Shown: piece by piece, positions 45,660 to 58,600 of the stretch
How positions within the stretch are numbered: the first letter of the stretch is position 1
Layout: each line of letters starts with the position of its first letter
DNA from: Lagopus muta
Lineage: Eukaryota > Chordata > Aves > Galliformes > Phasianidae
Assembly (NCBI RefSeq): GCF_023343835.1
Contig: NC_064442.1
Span: 15,114,501 to 15,178,500, forward strand
Length of the DNA: 64,000 bases
Reading direction: 5' to 3'
Notes under the pieces: generated by a model
The model's input: only the letters and a program-made list of their open reading frames with translations
Told to the model about the DNA's origin: nothing
The model's database searches: none
Position numbers and translations under genes: made by a program

Positions 45660-47040
45660 TACCCTTTAAATACTGGAAGGTCACAATGAGGTCTCCCCAC
45701 AGCTTTCTCTTTTCCAGGCTAAACAAGCCCAGCTCCTTCAGCCCTTTTTCATAGGAGAGGTGCTCCACCCATCGGATCATCTTAGTGGCCCTCTCTGGGC
45801 CCTCTCCAAAAGCTCCACATCTTTTCTGTGTTGGGAACCCCAGATGTGGTCACAGTACTCTAGATGGGGCTTCATGAGGGCAGAGTGGAGGGGAATAATT
45901 ACCCCTCTGTCCCTGCTAGCCACCCCTCTTCTCATGGAACCCAGGACACCATTGGCTTTCCAAGCTGCAAGCACACTCTGCTGGCTTATGTTAAGTACTT
46001 CAGTTCTTAAGTACTTGAGTACTGAGTACTTCAGCCTTCTCTGTATCTGTTGAAGCCAGTTCCCCTTTTTCATTTAGCAAAGGGGGTACCCACTCTTTGG
46101 TCTGTCTCTTCTGGTCTGTGTACCCATAGAATACCTTCTTGTTGTTTTTAACATCCCTTGCCAAGTTCAGTTTCATCTGCGCCTTGGCTTTTCTAATCCC
46201 ATCTCTGTAAGTCTGGGTAGCATTCCCATATTCTTCCCAGGTGATGTGCCCTTGCCTCCACTGTCTGTACATGCACTTTTTTTCCCTCAGTTTGCCCATC
46301 AGGTCGTGTCCAAGCCACACTTATTTCCTGCCTCCCTTGCCTGCATTCTTATTCTGAGGGATAGACAGCTCCTGCACTCTCAGAAAGGCATCCTTAAAGA
46401 GCAGCCAGTTTTGCTCAACTCCTTTGTCTCTAAGAACTTCTTCCCAGGAGATCTTGTGCAACAATTCTGTAAACAGCCTGAAGCTAGCTCTCCTGAAGTT
46501 CAGGGTCCTGACTGCACTCTTTGCCAGGTATGCATTCCTTGAAATCACAAACGCAACCAGAGCACAGTTGCTGCAGCCCAGGCTGCCTCCAATCTTCATA
46601 TCTTTAATGATCTCCTCCATATTGGTGAGTACCAGATCCAGCAATGCTTCATCTCTGCTCGGTCTGTCGAATACTTGAACCTGAAAGTTATCATCAGTGG
46701 ACTCCAGGAATCTCATGGATCCCTTCCAGCTTGTCACCCCTAATTTTATCTCACAGACTCTCTGTTTTTTTCTGGCTGTTTCTCAGAGGGAGCTGCTTGC
46801 AGTCAATCCACTCCTTAACATAGAGGGCAACTCCCCCATCCCTCCTGCTTGCCTATTGCTTCAAAAAAGCTTATAACCTCAATTGTATTGTCCCAATAAT
46901 GTGAATCACCTCACGTTTCTGTGATGGCAATATGATCGAAGTTTTCTGAGTGCACTATGGCTTATAACTCCCCTTGCTTATTTCCCATGCTGCACACCTC
47001 AGTATAGAGGCACTTCAGCTGGGCTTTCAGACACGCTGCC
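45660..47040 (-). pseudogene. CR1 ORF2 (endonuclease-reverse transcriptase) remnant
   Basis: ORF2 would normally encode an apurinic-type endonuclease followed by a reverse transcriptase that copies CR1 RNA. Here the frame is broken by several stops (for example within the GEL-stop-AIVHSENF region near 46960). It lacks the segment between about WVKI and SWKG of the endonuclease (junction near 46738) and the whole RT palm between EKAEVL and LNISQQ (junction 45991-46034). What remains is still readable at domain level over 1.3 kb. It cannot make an active protein. Confidence 0.85.
45991..46034. repeat. AGTACT micro-repeat at CR1 deletion junction
   Basis: AGTACT occurs four times in 44 bp (TTAAGTACTTCAG, TTAAGTACTTGAG, TACTGAGTACTTCAG), with an intervening GTTCTTAAG that is a one-off variant. 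This replaces about 1 kb or more of reverse-transcriptase sequence. Both sides of the lost segment would end in a sequence coding EVLN or LN, so microhomology probably guided the event. Confidence 0.7.
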
Positions 47041-48546
47041 TTCCTAGAGGAGCCCTCCCACAAACCCCTTGGGGCAAACCCGAGGATTTCCCCCACCACT
47101 GCCTAGAGTGACAGCATTCCCTGGCTCTTCTCTGTCACTTTCCCTCAGCAGCTTCCAGAAGTTGGAGTAACTTCTGAAGCTAACATTGGTACTATTTTTC
47201 TGCTGTGGATTTGGCAAAGCAGAAGTCATTTGTTCAATATGGAAGTTGGTCTCAGATTCACATTCGTTTAATCACTGCATGTCAAAGGATAGGTCAAGTA
47301 ATTTCTGGACAGCAGAAATTTAGAAATTGAAGAGTTTGAAAGAGAAAAAATGCACATGCACCCTTCCTAACCAGATGATAAGCTCAAGCGCATATTCAAT
47401 ATCTGGGGTTTTGGAATACACTAAAGCTGGGAATTATGCCTATTTGGACAGGCAGTAATTTTATGTTAGATTTCTACTAGCTCACAAGTACCCCAAATAA
47501 TCAAACTTCACAAATGATAGAGAAAGCAGAGAGAATTCTCTTTGTTCTATTCTCCAATCCAAAATGTTAAAGACATGCAATAATCACTGAAATTAGTCTT
47601 TCATTGCCACTAAGGAAATTAGTTCATGAAAGTGTTTTGTTGCTGTTTATCATTTCTGCCTAAAGATGCTGATCTTTGTATTGCTTACTACCTGTTTTGT
47701 CACCTAACATGACAACCTTCGGGCTGATTCTCCATGGCGGCCTGAAGAAAGGATTTGGTTGCAATCTTTGCTCTGCTGCATGTGTTTTATGGGGGTTAAA
47801 AAAGCTGCAGGAGTCATGACCAACTTCTTTGGCTATTAGATGTACAAGTGTAAGAAACAGAGCTGTTGAATCAGCTGAGTTCCGTTCACCTGTGTCTGAC
47901 ATGGGCCCTCATAGAAACTGCACTGACTTCTTCAGTTTCAGTCCCATCCCTACACCAATAACTTTCCATTGGTTTTCTAACCTACTTTGTTCTTTACCAC
48001 ATTAACTCTTCCATCTGGAGATTCCAAGAATCTCTGACCCATGGAGAAAGCCAGACAGAGTGTTTGTGGGCATCTATGTCTGCCAATACGACAGGCTGTA
48101 AGATAGCAAACACTTGGGAAACCCAATAAAGCCAGATGGTTTGTTAAAACATATGTTATATAAGAGCACAGCCTGTAGGCACCCTGAAGAAGACAAGCCT
48201 ATGGCTAATACTGGCATCAAGGAACAACTGAAATCACATAGGAATCACTTCAACTAAGAGCAAAACCTAACCTGCAGATTCATGCAGGGAAGTGCAGATG
48301 AGATTAAATCTGTTCGAAAGCACAAATTAAAATTAATTCCCCAAATCAGAGACAGAGATGCAAAATTTGCATGCCAGCAAGTGTTTTCCAACTTCCTAAA
48401 ATCTGTCTCTCTCTACACGGAGTAATACGGATCACACATTATGAGCACAACCTGTTTTTAACTCCTTTCAGTGACTGAAGTCCAGACTTTTGCTTCTGCT
48501 TACAAAGTGCTCAACTCTGTTGTTGCTAGCAGAAGCCCTCAGAGAA

Positions 48547-48577
48547 CCTAAATATTTACAAGGCCTAAATATTTACA
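48547..48577 (-). promoter_or_regulatory. Tandem pair of forkhead-type sites
   Basis: CCTAAATATTTACA occurs twice (48547-48560 and 48564-48577), 17 bp apart. TATTTACA is the reverse complement of TGTAAATA, a full forkhead core. Two identical sites in 31 bp, 24 kb downstream of a forkhead gene, may be a distant autoregulatory site or a chance small duplication. Confidence 0.35.
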
Positions 48578-49889
48578 CAAATCTTGAAAGCTAGATTGAT
48601 ACTACATATTTTGTGTATTAACCATTTATCTTTGTATCACATTTCAGATTAAATATAATTAAGTATGCAAAAATAGTTTGGATGTACTGAACACATAGAA
48701 GCATGATTGTTCCTTTCTTGTATGGCCTTCCACCAGGCAGCTTTCCACACATGTTACTAAAAGTGCTCTCTGTGGTGGGAGGTAACTACATGAATAACCG
48801 TATGGGGCAGGTATTCCTTTCTAGAGGAAGCAAAAATGTATGAAACACTTTAATAAAGAGTGCTGATAGGAGCAAAGGACAAGCATGAGAGTGAATCTAA
48901 ATTAACAAATTCCCATTTGGTTCCACAGCTTTACACCTTGGCTGCTGCACAAATAGCAAAGCACCAAACTGAGACCCCAAAGGAAAGGACACAATTCTGC
49001 ACTAGATCTATGAGCAAAGAGGACATGAATGTGTCAGCAGAATCCATCAAAAATACACCTTACCATTTTGGTTTATATGCACCCTAGAGCCAGGTGACCT
49101 GGACAGTCTGAACAGAATAGATGTCAAGACAGGCAGCCTTTACTGCTTTTCCTTATAAATGGACTACTAACAGCTACCACATTTCTCTTTAATTGAGCAA
49201 GCAGCTTGTTTGTCAGCTGATGTACATCTGCTGATCATTTTTATTCCTGGGACTCCGGGAAGCCACAGAAGTTCCAAAATTGCCAACAGCAGGTAAATAA
49301 CAAGAACAAAATAAGGAACTCCAGCAGAAGGTAAAGAAAAGGCATTTTAAATTTCTGAATTTCACTGGATAAAATAACCGAGAGTGGGCAATTATGGTGT
49401 TTCTACTGCTATTCCTGCTAGCAGGTTATTGGCATTGTCAATGGGAACAAATTCTTTCCGGGTAATAGCATAACTTTTACATTGAGTTGTTATGGCTCAA
49501 TCATTTTCAAGAAAGCAAAGAACATACTAGGGACCAAGGTAATTTTGCTGGTTTATCACTAACATAAACACTAAGTGGGAAGTCGTGTGAAATGATCTCT
49601 GTGTGTTTGTTTTGAAAGTTACAAGTATTACACTATTCCTTAACTCAATTCCTTCAAGACTCCCTTCTTTTCCTGTGCCCTTCCTGTCCGAATCCTAACT
49701 TTTCATCAAGGAAGCTGATTTCTTAGCACTGCTATGGAACACAAACCCTTTCAAATTTCCTAGTGATAGCGAGGCTAGGATGCTCTTTGTATATGCTACT
49801 TAAATGAATTAAATCAACTCAAATGTGTGATCTCTCCAGACAAAGATGAAGGTTACATAGTTTAAGGATGAAATATAGACCATCCTCTA

Positions 49890-50130
49890 CAAAAGCACTG
49901 TGTTGCAGTTTAATTAAAAGAATTCATTAAAGTCGTGCTCCATCCTAGGTAATTAGTATGCATAATTTATGCTTTGCCTAATACACAAGGGCAGTAGCCT
50001 GAATAATAAACTCAAGTTAACCTTAAGTGGAAGAAATTGAATGGTCAGATGTTTATTTAGCTCAGGTTTGCTCAAGAGCTAAGGTTAAAGAGGTGAAATT
50101 CTGTTATAGTTAATTAATTTCTTCAATTTT
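49890..50130. promoter_or_regulatory. Candidate distant enhancer, homeodomain/POU-rich
   Basis: In 240 bp: GTTTAATTAAAAGAATTCAT, GGTAATTAGTATGCATAATT (POU-like TATGCATAAT), GAATAATAAACTCAAGTTAA, ATGTTTATTTAGC (forkhead-like TGTTTAT), and TTATAGTTAATTAATTTC. There are no repeats and no coding frame, and complexity is high. It resembles conserved non-coding elements of developmental gene deserts; untested. Confidence 0.4.
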
Positions 50131-53100
50131 CTTCATAAAATGCTGCCTACCAAGTGGGATGAAAGGTTTTTTTCTTTTCTTAATGAAGGATATCTCTCGC
50201 CCACATCAGTTACCAGCTCTGTTGCACAGTCTGTGATGATGTAGACGCAGTTTCTAGTAAGGACCTAACCTGAAAGTAGGTAGCCCTGGAAATTTTCAGT
50301 GAGACCCAAGTGTAGCAAAAGGCTCCAACACCAACCCTCAAAGGAAGGGCTTTGTAATCTGAAGTCACTGGCTTTCACAGCACCCTGATCTACTGCCCTT
50401 CCTACCTCATCTTCCAGCTCCCGCCTCTCTTTGGATTGATGTAACTTCAGTCGCATTGCCTCACTGCAAACCAAACCAGGACACTGATGTGACCAAGCAA
50501 AAGCAAAGTGATACAACACACTTTATTTTGATGAACTATTTTCCATAGGATTCAGTTCACAATATGCTTAAACATGCCATCACGTCATTTCTGAGTGCCC
50601 ACAAAAGGATCAGCAGTGACTCGAGTTGGAACTGCTGCTGAATACCTTAGCAACCTTACATCCATCGAGCACTAAGCACCTGTTCATAAAGCAGAGAACT
50701 GAAAGCCAGGCCTATGACTTGCAGATCCTGTGAAAAGCTACAAGGATGTCAGGCAGATTTGTAATAGGCAGATGGAAAGAAGGCCAGAAAGAGTTAGATG
50801 TCTCAGAACAGATTTGTTGCTTTCCTAGAGGAATTCTGAAGTTCAGTGACAGAAGAGAAATCTTCCCCAAAGCCTTCTGGTAACAACACAGATCAGAAGA
50901 CAGTTCTCTCCATCCTGTCAAAACTTTTGCCTTGTGCACTCTCACATTTCTCCCTATTTTATACCCACATTAGGAATTCACCATATTTCCAATCTTTAAA
51001 AAAGAAAATCTACGGTTGATTTGTTTTTTTCCTCTGTTGCCTGTGAGTAGGGAAACCCCCTGCGGTGTGTGGGGTTTGGATTAGGCCTAATGGAAGATGC
51101 TGAATGGGTTTTATCTTTCCTTCAAATTATTTGATTGCTGCTTCCTATTATTCTTTCATGTTCCAGCAACAGCATAAAAACTGGAGGCATTTGGTAACAT
51201 GGGGAATCCACAGCCAGAAGCCAGGTCTTTGTGCATCCTCCTCCTGCGATAGTTGCTCTCCTAAGCAGACACGTGACACTTTGTAACTCTCAAATACAGA
51301 AGAAAGACTATCTAACCATCTCTGTACTTTCGTTTGTCTGTTTCGTTTTCAGTTGAAGAATAAAGTTATTCTGAGGTATTATCTGCAATAATTTTAGGAG
51401 TTTTGCTCCAAAATACATAGATGATGCTAAATCAAATGAGGTATATTCCAAGATGCATCACTAAGGAGCCTTTCTTTGCTTTCTGTTGTATTTATTTGTG
51501 CAATGGCCAATAAGGAAACTTCTTCTAAGGGTTAGCTATCATTACTCCACAGCTTTCACTGATGATCCTGGTGTTGGCTTGAACATCTCCCACTACCACA
51601 TTCACAGTAGAAAGAGATGAACAAATGAGAGTCATCCTGCAGAACCAATTGATATCGGATGGAGGGCCAGGACTCAATCTTACTGAAACTGATGGCAAAA
51701 CGTGGGCTATAGTTTGCTTTCAAGGAAGCTGAATTTATACTGATTGAAATGGATTCAGCAGTCCCAACAATAATCTGCCTTTCTTTGGATAGGAATGCTT
51801 TGTTTGCATGGGCGTCCTTTGGCTTCAGCTGGTAGCACTCAGCTAAGGCTTGACCCCAGAACCTCTGAAGTCTGCACAAGTCTGCGAGTACACAGATTTG
51901 GTCGTGCCCCCTGGAATACATAGCAAGAGAGCAGTGCCAGCCATAGAAGCACAGTAACTTTAAAAACTAACGTGTTATTCGTGCTACACATTTCTGAGTT
52001 TTTATGCTCTTTTCTAGAAACATTCAGATAACTCAGATTAAATTCTAATAAGTCAAAGTGATGGATGAAAATCATTTTCAGTCACATGTGCACATGCTTT
52101 CAAAAATTCATGTGTATGAATTTTAACCATTCAAACACGAAACATAAATAACAGAAGCGTCCAATTTTAAGACCAGCTACAAACTTCTAACAAAACTCAC
52201 ATTTCTAGTACTAAGCAATGACCAGCAGATACAAATGTCTCTTATAATAATTAAACTGCATTTCTTTTTCCAAAATATAAATATTCTCTCGTTTTGAACA
52301 AGTATATTTCTGGAAACTCTTACTGACAAAGAAAACAGTGGGAGGACAAGCAAGTTTTACAAAGCGGAATCCACTCTTCCGCTCTTGAACTGGAGTCTCA
52401 CTCAAAACATCCAAACATACACAAAGCTCACTGCATTACAGAGAGAAACTCGTTTTGCTACAGCTAAGGTACGAAACACGGTCACTCAGTTTCATACAGC
52501 TTCACAAAATGCTATTACAACTACTGCTAAATTTGAATATTTTTCTCTTTTTCCATATAATACCATAAAGTAAATTAGACCTTTTCATCATCTGTTACCC
52601 AGCAATATGTAAATGCAGAGTTACACTGTAAGTACGGTCCAAATGATCAGGCAGTTCTAGACCTTGGAGAAGCAACTGAATTGGTCAACAAAATTATTTA
52701 ACTGGAGAACAGAAGCAGAGCAATAGATTTTCTGAAATTAATCAGAATGAATTTCATCGTTATTATTAACTGTAGGACGTAATACTGTGACAGACTTTAT
52801 TAACTTTATTATTAAGGCTTTTGAAATTGTTTCTAGATGCATGGCTAGATGCACTCCTGAAAAAATTGGACCAATTCCATTAATCTATCAGTTTTCCTAT
52901 CTGTAAGCTATTTTTTGCTGGCACAGTTTCCCTGAGGTGTCTATGCCCTGCGGGAGCAGCAGGCTTCTTGCCACAGTTGGACCCCCTCCTCCCCATAATG
53001 CTACCATCTAGCTTGCTCCATTACTTTTCATAGTGTGGCACAGGTCCAAAGCTCTAACAGCATCACTTCACTGGGCACCTCAAAGGGTGTCAAAGGGTGT

Positions 53101-56100
53101 TCAGCATATTAAGCCAGATATTTATTTCTCTTGGAGTCTATTTTTAGGTTTATTGAAAATAAAAATAACAAAAATAATTAAAAAAAAAGAGGCACAAACA
53201 GAAGCCACTCTTAATACAACAAGTACTCAGCAGCTACCTGCAAGGCTGAGGTGTAACACCAGCTACAGATTCATTATGCTCACTAAATTACACTCATCAT
53301 TTGAGTTTCAGAACTCCAGTACTTACTTGAGTGAGTAACATCAAATAAGTAAGCAGAGCAGGTGAGTGTAATGCTCAGAGTGGAAGTGCTCTGTGTGGAA
53401 TCCGGAGCAGCGTTATTTACGAATTCCATCCAGTGTGAATATGCAAGACATGGACATCAATCTTTATCCATTCCAATTACAAACAAAGGTAATCCCATAG
53501 TCAAGCATACATTTAGCATTAGATGGTGCATATTTGGGCAGACCTGAGAACCTGAAGGATAAATATTGATATATTAAAACAGAGTCTATTACTCACCTTC
53601 TGAATAAACCACTGATTTTAATTTACTTACAATTCTGCAGTAGCATATTTCCAAAGAGGAAATTAGATTTCTGCGTATCATAGCAAATCACAAAGCCAAA
53701 ATGTCAACTTCATATATCAAGCAATTACTTGTAATGTTTATTTTTGGGGGAAAATTTTTACATATATTTACTTAGAAAGCCACATGGGTCCCTCCAAAAT
53801 AAATAGGGGCTATAATTCTTGCCAAAAAAATCCACAGTTCCAGAGATCTAGTCATCAATTTCCTGCAGCATTAATGAGGAAAGGCGCTGAGACAGTCATT
53901 CATACTGTCTTTATGATAAGACTAACCTACAGGGCAAATCAAGATTAAGGACAAAGGGAAGACAAATGAATAGAATAAAGAAGTAGGTTTTTTAAATTCA
54001 CCTCCTGATTTTTCTAAACATCTTAAATTTGTAAGTATTACACTCAAAGATCACAATACAAATTATAAATGTTCTCCAGACAAGAGACTACCTAAAAGAT
54101 GAGGTAAAGAGGTTTGTTTTGTTTTGGTTTTTTTTTTGCTTTTGCATTAAGCATTAAACTTACAGATTTATTAGGCTGGAATTGGGTGGGAAAGCCAGTC
54201 CTTAAAAGTTCTGGAAATTGCTACAGGTCATCTTTCCAAGAAGAAAACAGTTGAAATTGAGACAGACAAGGTCAGAAGGTCACGGTAACTCGGTCCTTTA
54301 AGGCCGTACTTCAGCACTTCCACATCTCAGCTTTCACACCAACATATTTTTGTTTGCATATTTGCTTTTTTGGCTTCCACGCTACATGGCCAGGAATCAG
54401 GAACTTAGTCCACCTTAACCTACAGATAAGTCTGGAGGTGTCTTATCTTACGTACTCAAGAATAATGGATTAGAAGGGGTGGAGAAGCTCACCCCCAAGT
54501 ATCCAGGACACACAACTCCCCTCATAAGCCATGAGCTGCTCAAGGTGGCCATGCCTAAAATAGTGTGTGACCATACTGTCATAAAGGCCAGCATTAAATA
54601 CAAGCCTGTCACACACCTGCTCTTTCTCTGCCATAACCAACACACCCATCATCTTGATATCTGGACATCACTTGCTCAAACTTTGTGACACTTCAATGTT
54701 TGTAACACTACCTCTTTCTGCTTTTGCCAGGCTGAGCACTTCTATTTCTAACAGACATGTACTGTCATTATGAAATGACAACTTAATGGATGTGGGCTAC
54801 AGACACTGGAGCTGATTCTGCCAGTGCCAGCCCCAAACCAGAAGTGTGGGGGTCACTCCACACTCAGCCTGGCTGCACGGAACTCAGATGAAACCCAGAA
54901 ATAGCACAGCAGTGCTGGTGCTAGCCAAGCCACAAGCCTGCCAAGGGTGCTTTCCATCACTGTGAATGTGTCCTCAGCAGCATGCAACTTTGCAATACAT
55001 ATATTATTCCTGCAAACAAGGCTTAGCTTCCATTAGCTAACAGGAGAGCTGTGCAGCTGCAGCTTTTCACTCACAGCACAACCTTTCCAGACAACAACAC
55101 ACCCAGCAAGCCACTGAGACAGGTGATTATATTCTTACCCAGATTGTAAAAAAACAACGGAGGCAAATAGGTGTCATTCACACTGCTTTCATGAAGGATG
55201 AGCAAATACCATCAGCATACCTATTTATTCTCAGGTGTGTATTTCAACCCTCTGAGCCATCTTTTTTTCAGTACTTTCTGCTGCCTATCTCCTCCTCTAT
55301 TTCACAGAGACCATCTCTTTTTCTCTCACAGTAGCTAGTGTGACTGCAATAGAAATCACAGACAAATTTACCACTAAGCCCCTTTAAATGTGCTACTAAG
55401 CCCTTCAACTCCTAAGTGATTTAGGAGGTTGGCCCAGCTGATAATATTCTCTAATCCAGACACCGTATGTGTGACCTGATGGAATCCCATCAGCTCTCAG
55501 GTTATACTCACTGTTCCAAGGGCACTCTCTTAGGCAGGAATACAACATGTCAGTGTTCCACAGCCCACTGCAGGCTGCTCTATGTGAGCTCTTTTAGTGA
55601 GCTGCCCACTTGTGCCAACTCAGCACCATGCCTATGTGGCACAGTATTTCATCCCTTCTGTCCCTGTTTGCCTTATCTAAACATGCAGAAATGCTCCATG
55701 TTATGGCTTGGATTTATGAAAGAAGTTTTCCTGTTTAAGTTCAGTATCTAAGCCTCACTCCTCACTGTTTTGGTTGCAGTTTGGTAAGACAGCAGCCTGC
55801 AGCAGGAACTTTCCAGCAGATTGCCAGCTGGTAAGGCTTCTTCTTGGGAGATGTTCATATAACCTCCCTGCCAGGTCTTCGTTGTTCAGAAACGTCCAAA
55901 CCAAGAAATCATCCCTTCTAGCCCTCTCCTTCTGGTCTAACCAGATGGACAAAAGCAACCAAGTAAATGAATAAAGCAGTGAGAAAGAAAATCAAAACAA
56001 AAATAATTTCTGATTAGTTTTTGCTTTGCAAAACATTGACGAAATCTCCTGCAAAGCAGGAGCAAGGTTAGGCACAGCCACCAGGACCTCCTGCCAGCCC

Positions 56101-58099
56101 TGATGGGCAAGAGAAGTGCAGCTCATCAGCATCCTCAGGAGTCCTGCCCACAGCTATGCCAGGGCAGAGGAGTGTGTCTTCTCCATAGCTTGTTTCTTTA
56201 GCTGGGAAAAGAAAGGCCCAAAGGCAAGCCAGAGAGCTGATTCAGAGCATGGAGGAGACGATACGGAGCCTGAAAGAAAAATATCAATGTCTCTTGGGAG
56301 AAATGCAAATGTATTGGCATAGATGAAGCATGGCAGGCAGGTATGAGCAAATACAAGGGAAGTTTTAGGGTGCCACAAAAGTATTCCAGCAAGTCCAGAG
56401 CATGAAATAGAATAACTGAGCTATCAAATAATAAAACCCATCAGCCAGACCCACCGCACCAGCCCCAGTTAGCTTCCTTTTCCTGTCAAACAATAATTTT
56501 CTTCTAATTACTCATATTGAATATTGCCAGATTCTTGAAACTCACTTAGAACAGGATCTGCTCAGAGCTTTAAGTGCTACAGAAGTTAAATAGTAGTACC
56601 CCATATAGTGCTTCTTGACTGCTTGATGATGCAAATGAGGAACTGAGCCCAGTTTAGGTAACCACAGCTGGGCAGAAACTGCATCACCATGCACACTTAA
56701 AAACAAGCTCTCAAATGCCCTGCATGTTGATTATGTTGATATAAAAGGAGATAAGTTGTCATAGAAATTAAGACAAAAAACAAGAACATTTTGCCTTGGA
56801 GTTTTAGTCCATAATTTTTTTACACAAAGACTTTTCTGCAGTATCGTGCAGTTACCGATAGATCTCAGACTGAGCCACATGAACATTAACAATGTAACTT
56901 GCAGAAGCTGTTCCCCACAAAAATGTCTGCGTTTGGTGCCTTCCATTGAATTTCCACTGATGGAAGGCAAAAATCTTTAGCTGAGGTTGGACCAAAGGAG
57001 CTCCGGGCATGCAAACAACATTCATCAAAATGAAGGAAAATAGACCTGTGAACTGTTGCAAAAACAGCGAAAGCAAAGCCAAGGCCTTCTGGCACACTGC
57101 TGCCTGAGCAGGAGCTGAGCTAAGAGCAGCTCTGCACATGAAGCTTCATTTGAAATCTTTGCACATCCTTGGAACAGCACATCTGATACCAGCAGGGTTT
57201 ACTCAGCTCTCCATCCTTCTGAGGGAGATAAATTCACTTCCGTAACAATTTACTGAGTGTCATTCTTTTGGGCTAAAAAAAGAGATCATTTTTACTCTGA
57301 ATGAACTTGAAAGATCTGGCATATCTCAAACACAAGCATCTTGATTAAAATCTATTCCCTTTCCACTCCTGCAGCACAGAACTGCATATGCCAGCTATAT
57401 CCTGTCTTCCAGTCCAATGTAGAGAGCATTTCAGAGAGCTGCAGATATACTGTCTGAAGAAAACTGGAAGCTTTCCAGAGGACAGGCAAACTGTAAATGT
57501 ATGTTACTACCTTTACACAGCTTGTGGCAGTCCTGCCTGATCCGTAGCTCAGTACCCTTCACTCAGTAAGGGATGCTCAGGTGAAGCACCAGCCTTCAGC
57601 TACAGTCTGTTCTGGAGCACTGCGAACTGAAACTGCTGAGTTTCACGTGGCTCAGACTGCCTGTTATTCCCAGCAGGATTCGATAACAACCCAGATCTTT
57701 CAGAGCTTCCAAACACACAAGTGGGAAACCAGCAAACAGATATTTTGATGTCTGACAGTTTGTGCTGTTCAGTGATCAGGTGCCACCAAGCTTTGCCGCA
57801 ACTGGCATCACTCTCAGTGATTCCACCACGAAGCTCTGGGAATGTTTCTGAGATGCAGCATTGTGGAGTGCCTCCAGATCAATGAATAACTATTCAAAGC
57901 CATTCTTCTGGCTTTGCCGTGACTTTTGGGTGCCTTTCAGGAAAAACAAAAGACGTTCTCTAAAGCAAAATAAATCTCCTCTTCCACCACAAATAACTGC
58001 TCCTTTCAGAGAAATGGAAGAAAACCTCAAAACAGAGACAGAAAAATCCAAGGTTTTGGTGATTGCAAGATTTTAACTGTATTTACAGTGGAAAAACTG

Positions 58100-58600
58100 C
58101 ATTTCTGAGGCCATGATTATCCCATGAAAGGCTCAGAATTGTACTCGATACTTTCCAAAGTGGGAAGCAAGTCTTTTTGGAGCGAGCTGCAGGGAAAGCA
58201 AGCCATTCCCTGGCACAGCAGACAGCTAGGGCAGTCTCCAAGGCAGCCCAGTGGCCATCCGAGAGCCCTGCAGAGCCAGGCTTTCTGCCGTGACAGAGGC
58301 GAGAGGCCACAGGAGGCAGCAGTCCTTGCCAGAAACGGCCGCTGCCTCCTCCACGCCCCAGCTCACCGCCAGCTCCCCAGCCCGGCTGTGCCTCTCCCTT
58401 TCCACAGCAAGGCGACACCGAACCCCGCCGGGTCACATCCTGTCCTCTTCACAACGGACCTTGCACTGCTGCTGGGGACAGGGGCTAGCAGAGCAAAAAG
58501 ACAACGGAGAAGAACGTTTAAACCCAGTTTCTGGAAGGTGGCTGTCAGAAGCTGGCTGCAGTTTTCTCCCTGCACAGAGTGCTCAGAGATAAGGTAAGGT
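58100..58600. other. Isolated GC-rich patch with strong splice-donor-like end
   Basis: GC content rises locally, especially at 58280-58480, and CpGs appear, unlike its surroundings. It ends with GAGATAAG|GTAAGGTG at 58586-58601, a near-ideal splice donor. A 157-codon + strand frame stops inside that donor. This could be an exon of an unannotated non-coding RNA or an eroded gene remnant; no protein similarity that I recognise. Confidence 0.25.

Larger units (their letters stand above)
45376..47225 (-). mobile_element. CR1 LINE, 5'-truncated and internally deleted
   Basis: The + strand begins GAATCATAGAATGGCTTGGA, the reverse complement of the CR1 3' end. Reading leftward on the minus strand I recognise the CR1 ORF2 segments in order: the N-terminal endonuclease stretch (VCSMGNKQGEL near 46990, IAITET near 46920), the linker (KIGGSLGCSN near 46630; VRTLNFRRASFRLF), the pre-RT stretch (IRKAKAQMKLNLARDVKNNK near 46180), then directly the RT C-terminus (LNISQQSVLAAWKANGVLG near 45975; PLHSALMKPHLEYC near 45865; [16 protein letters not shown]), then the 3'UTR. 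The core of the RT with its FADD-type catalytic motif is missing, and so is part of the endonuclease. The 5' limit near 47225 is approximate; 47044-47225 may be a worn ORF1/ORF2 boundary. Confidence 0.9.

Noticed and set aside
51556-51921. 121-codon minus-strand frame in AT-rich DNA.
   Set aside because: Longer than usual for this composition but shows no domain, codon bias or flanking gene structure that I can recognise. A protein search would decide.
54780-54900. Possible ancient repeat beginning ACACTGGAGCTGATTCTGCC.
   Set aside because: The phrase recalls amniote repeats, but the following sequence does not match anything I can place.
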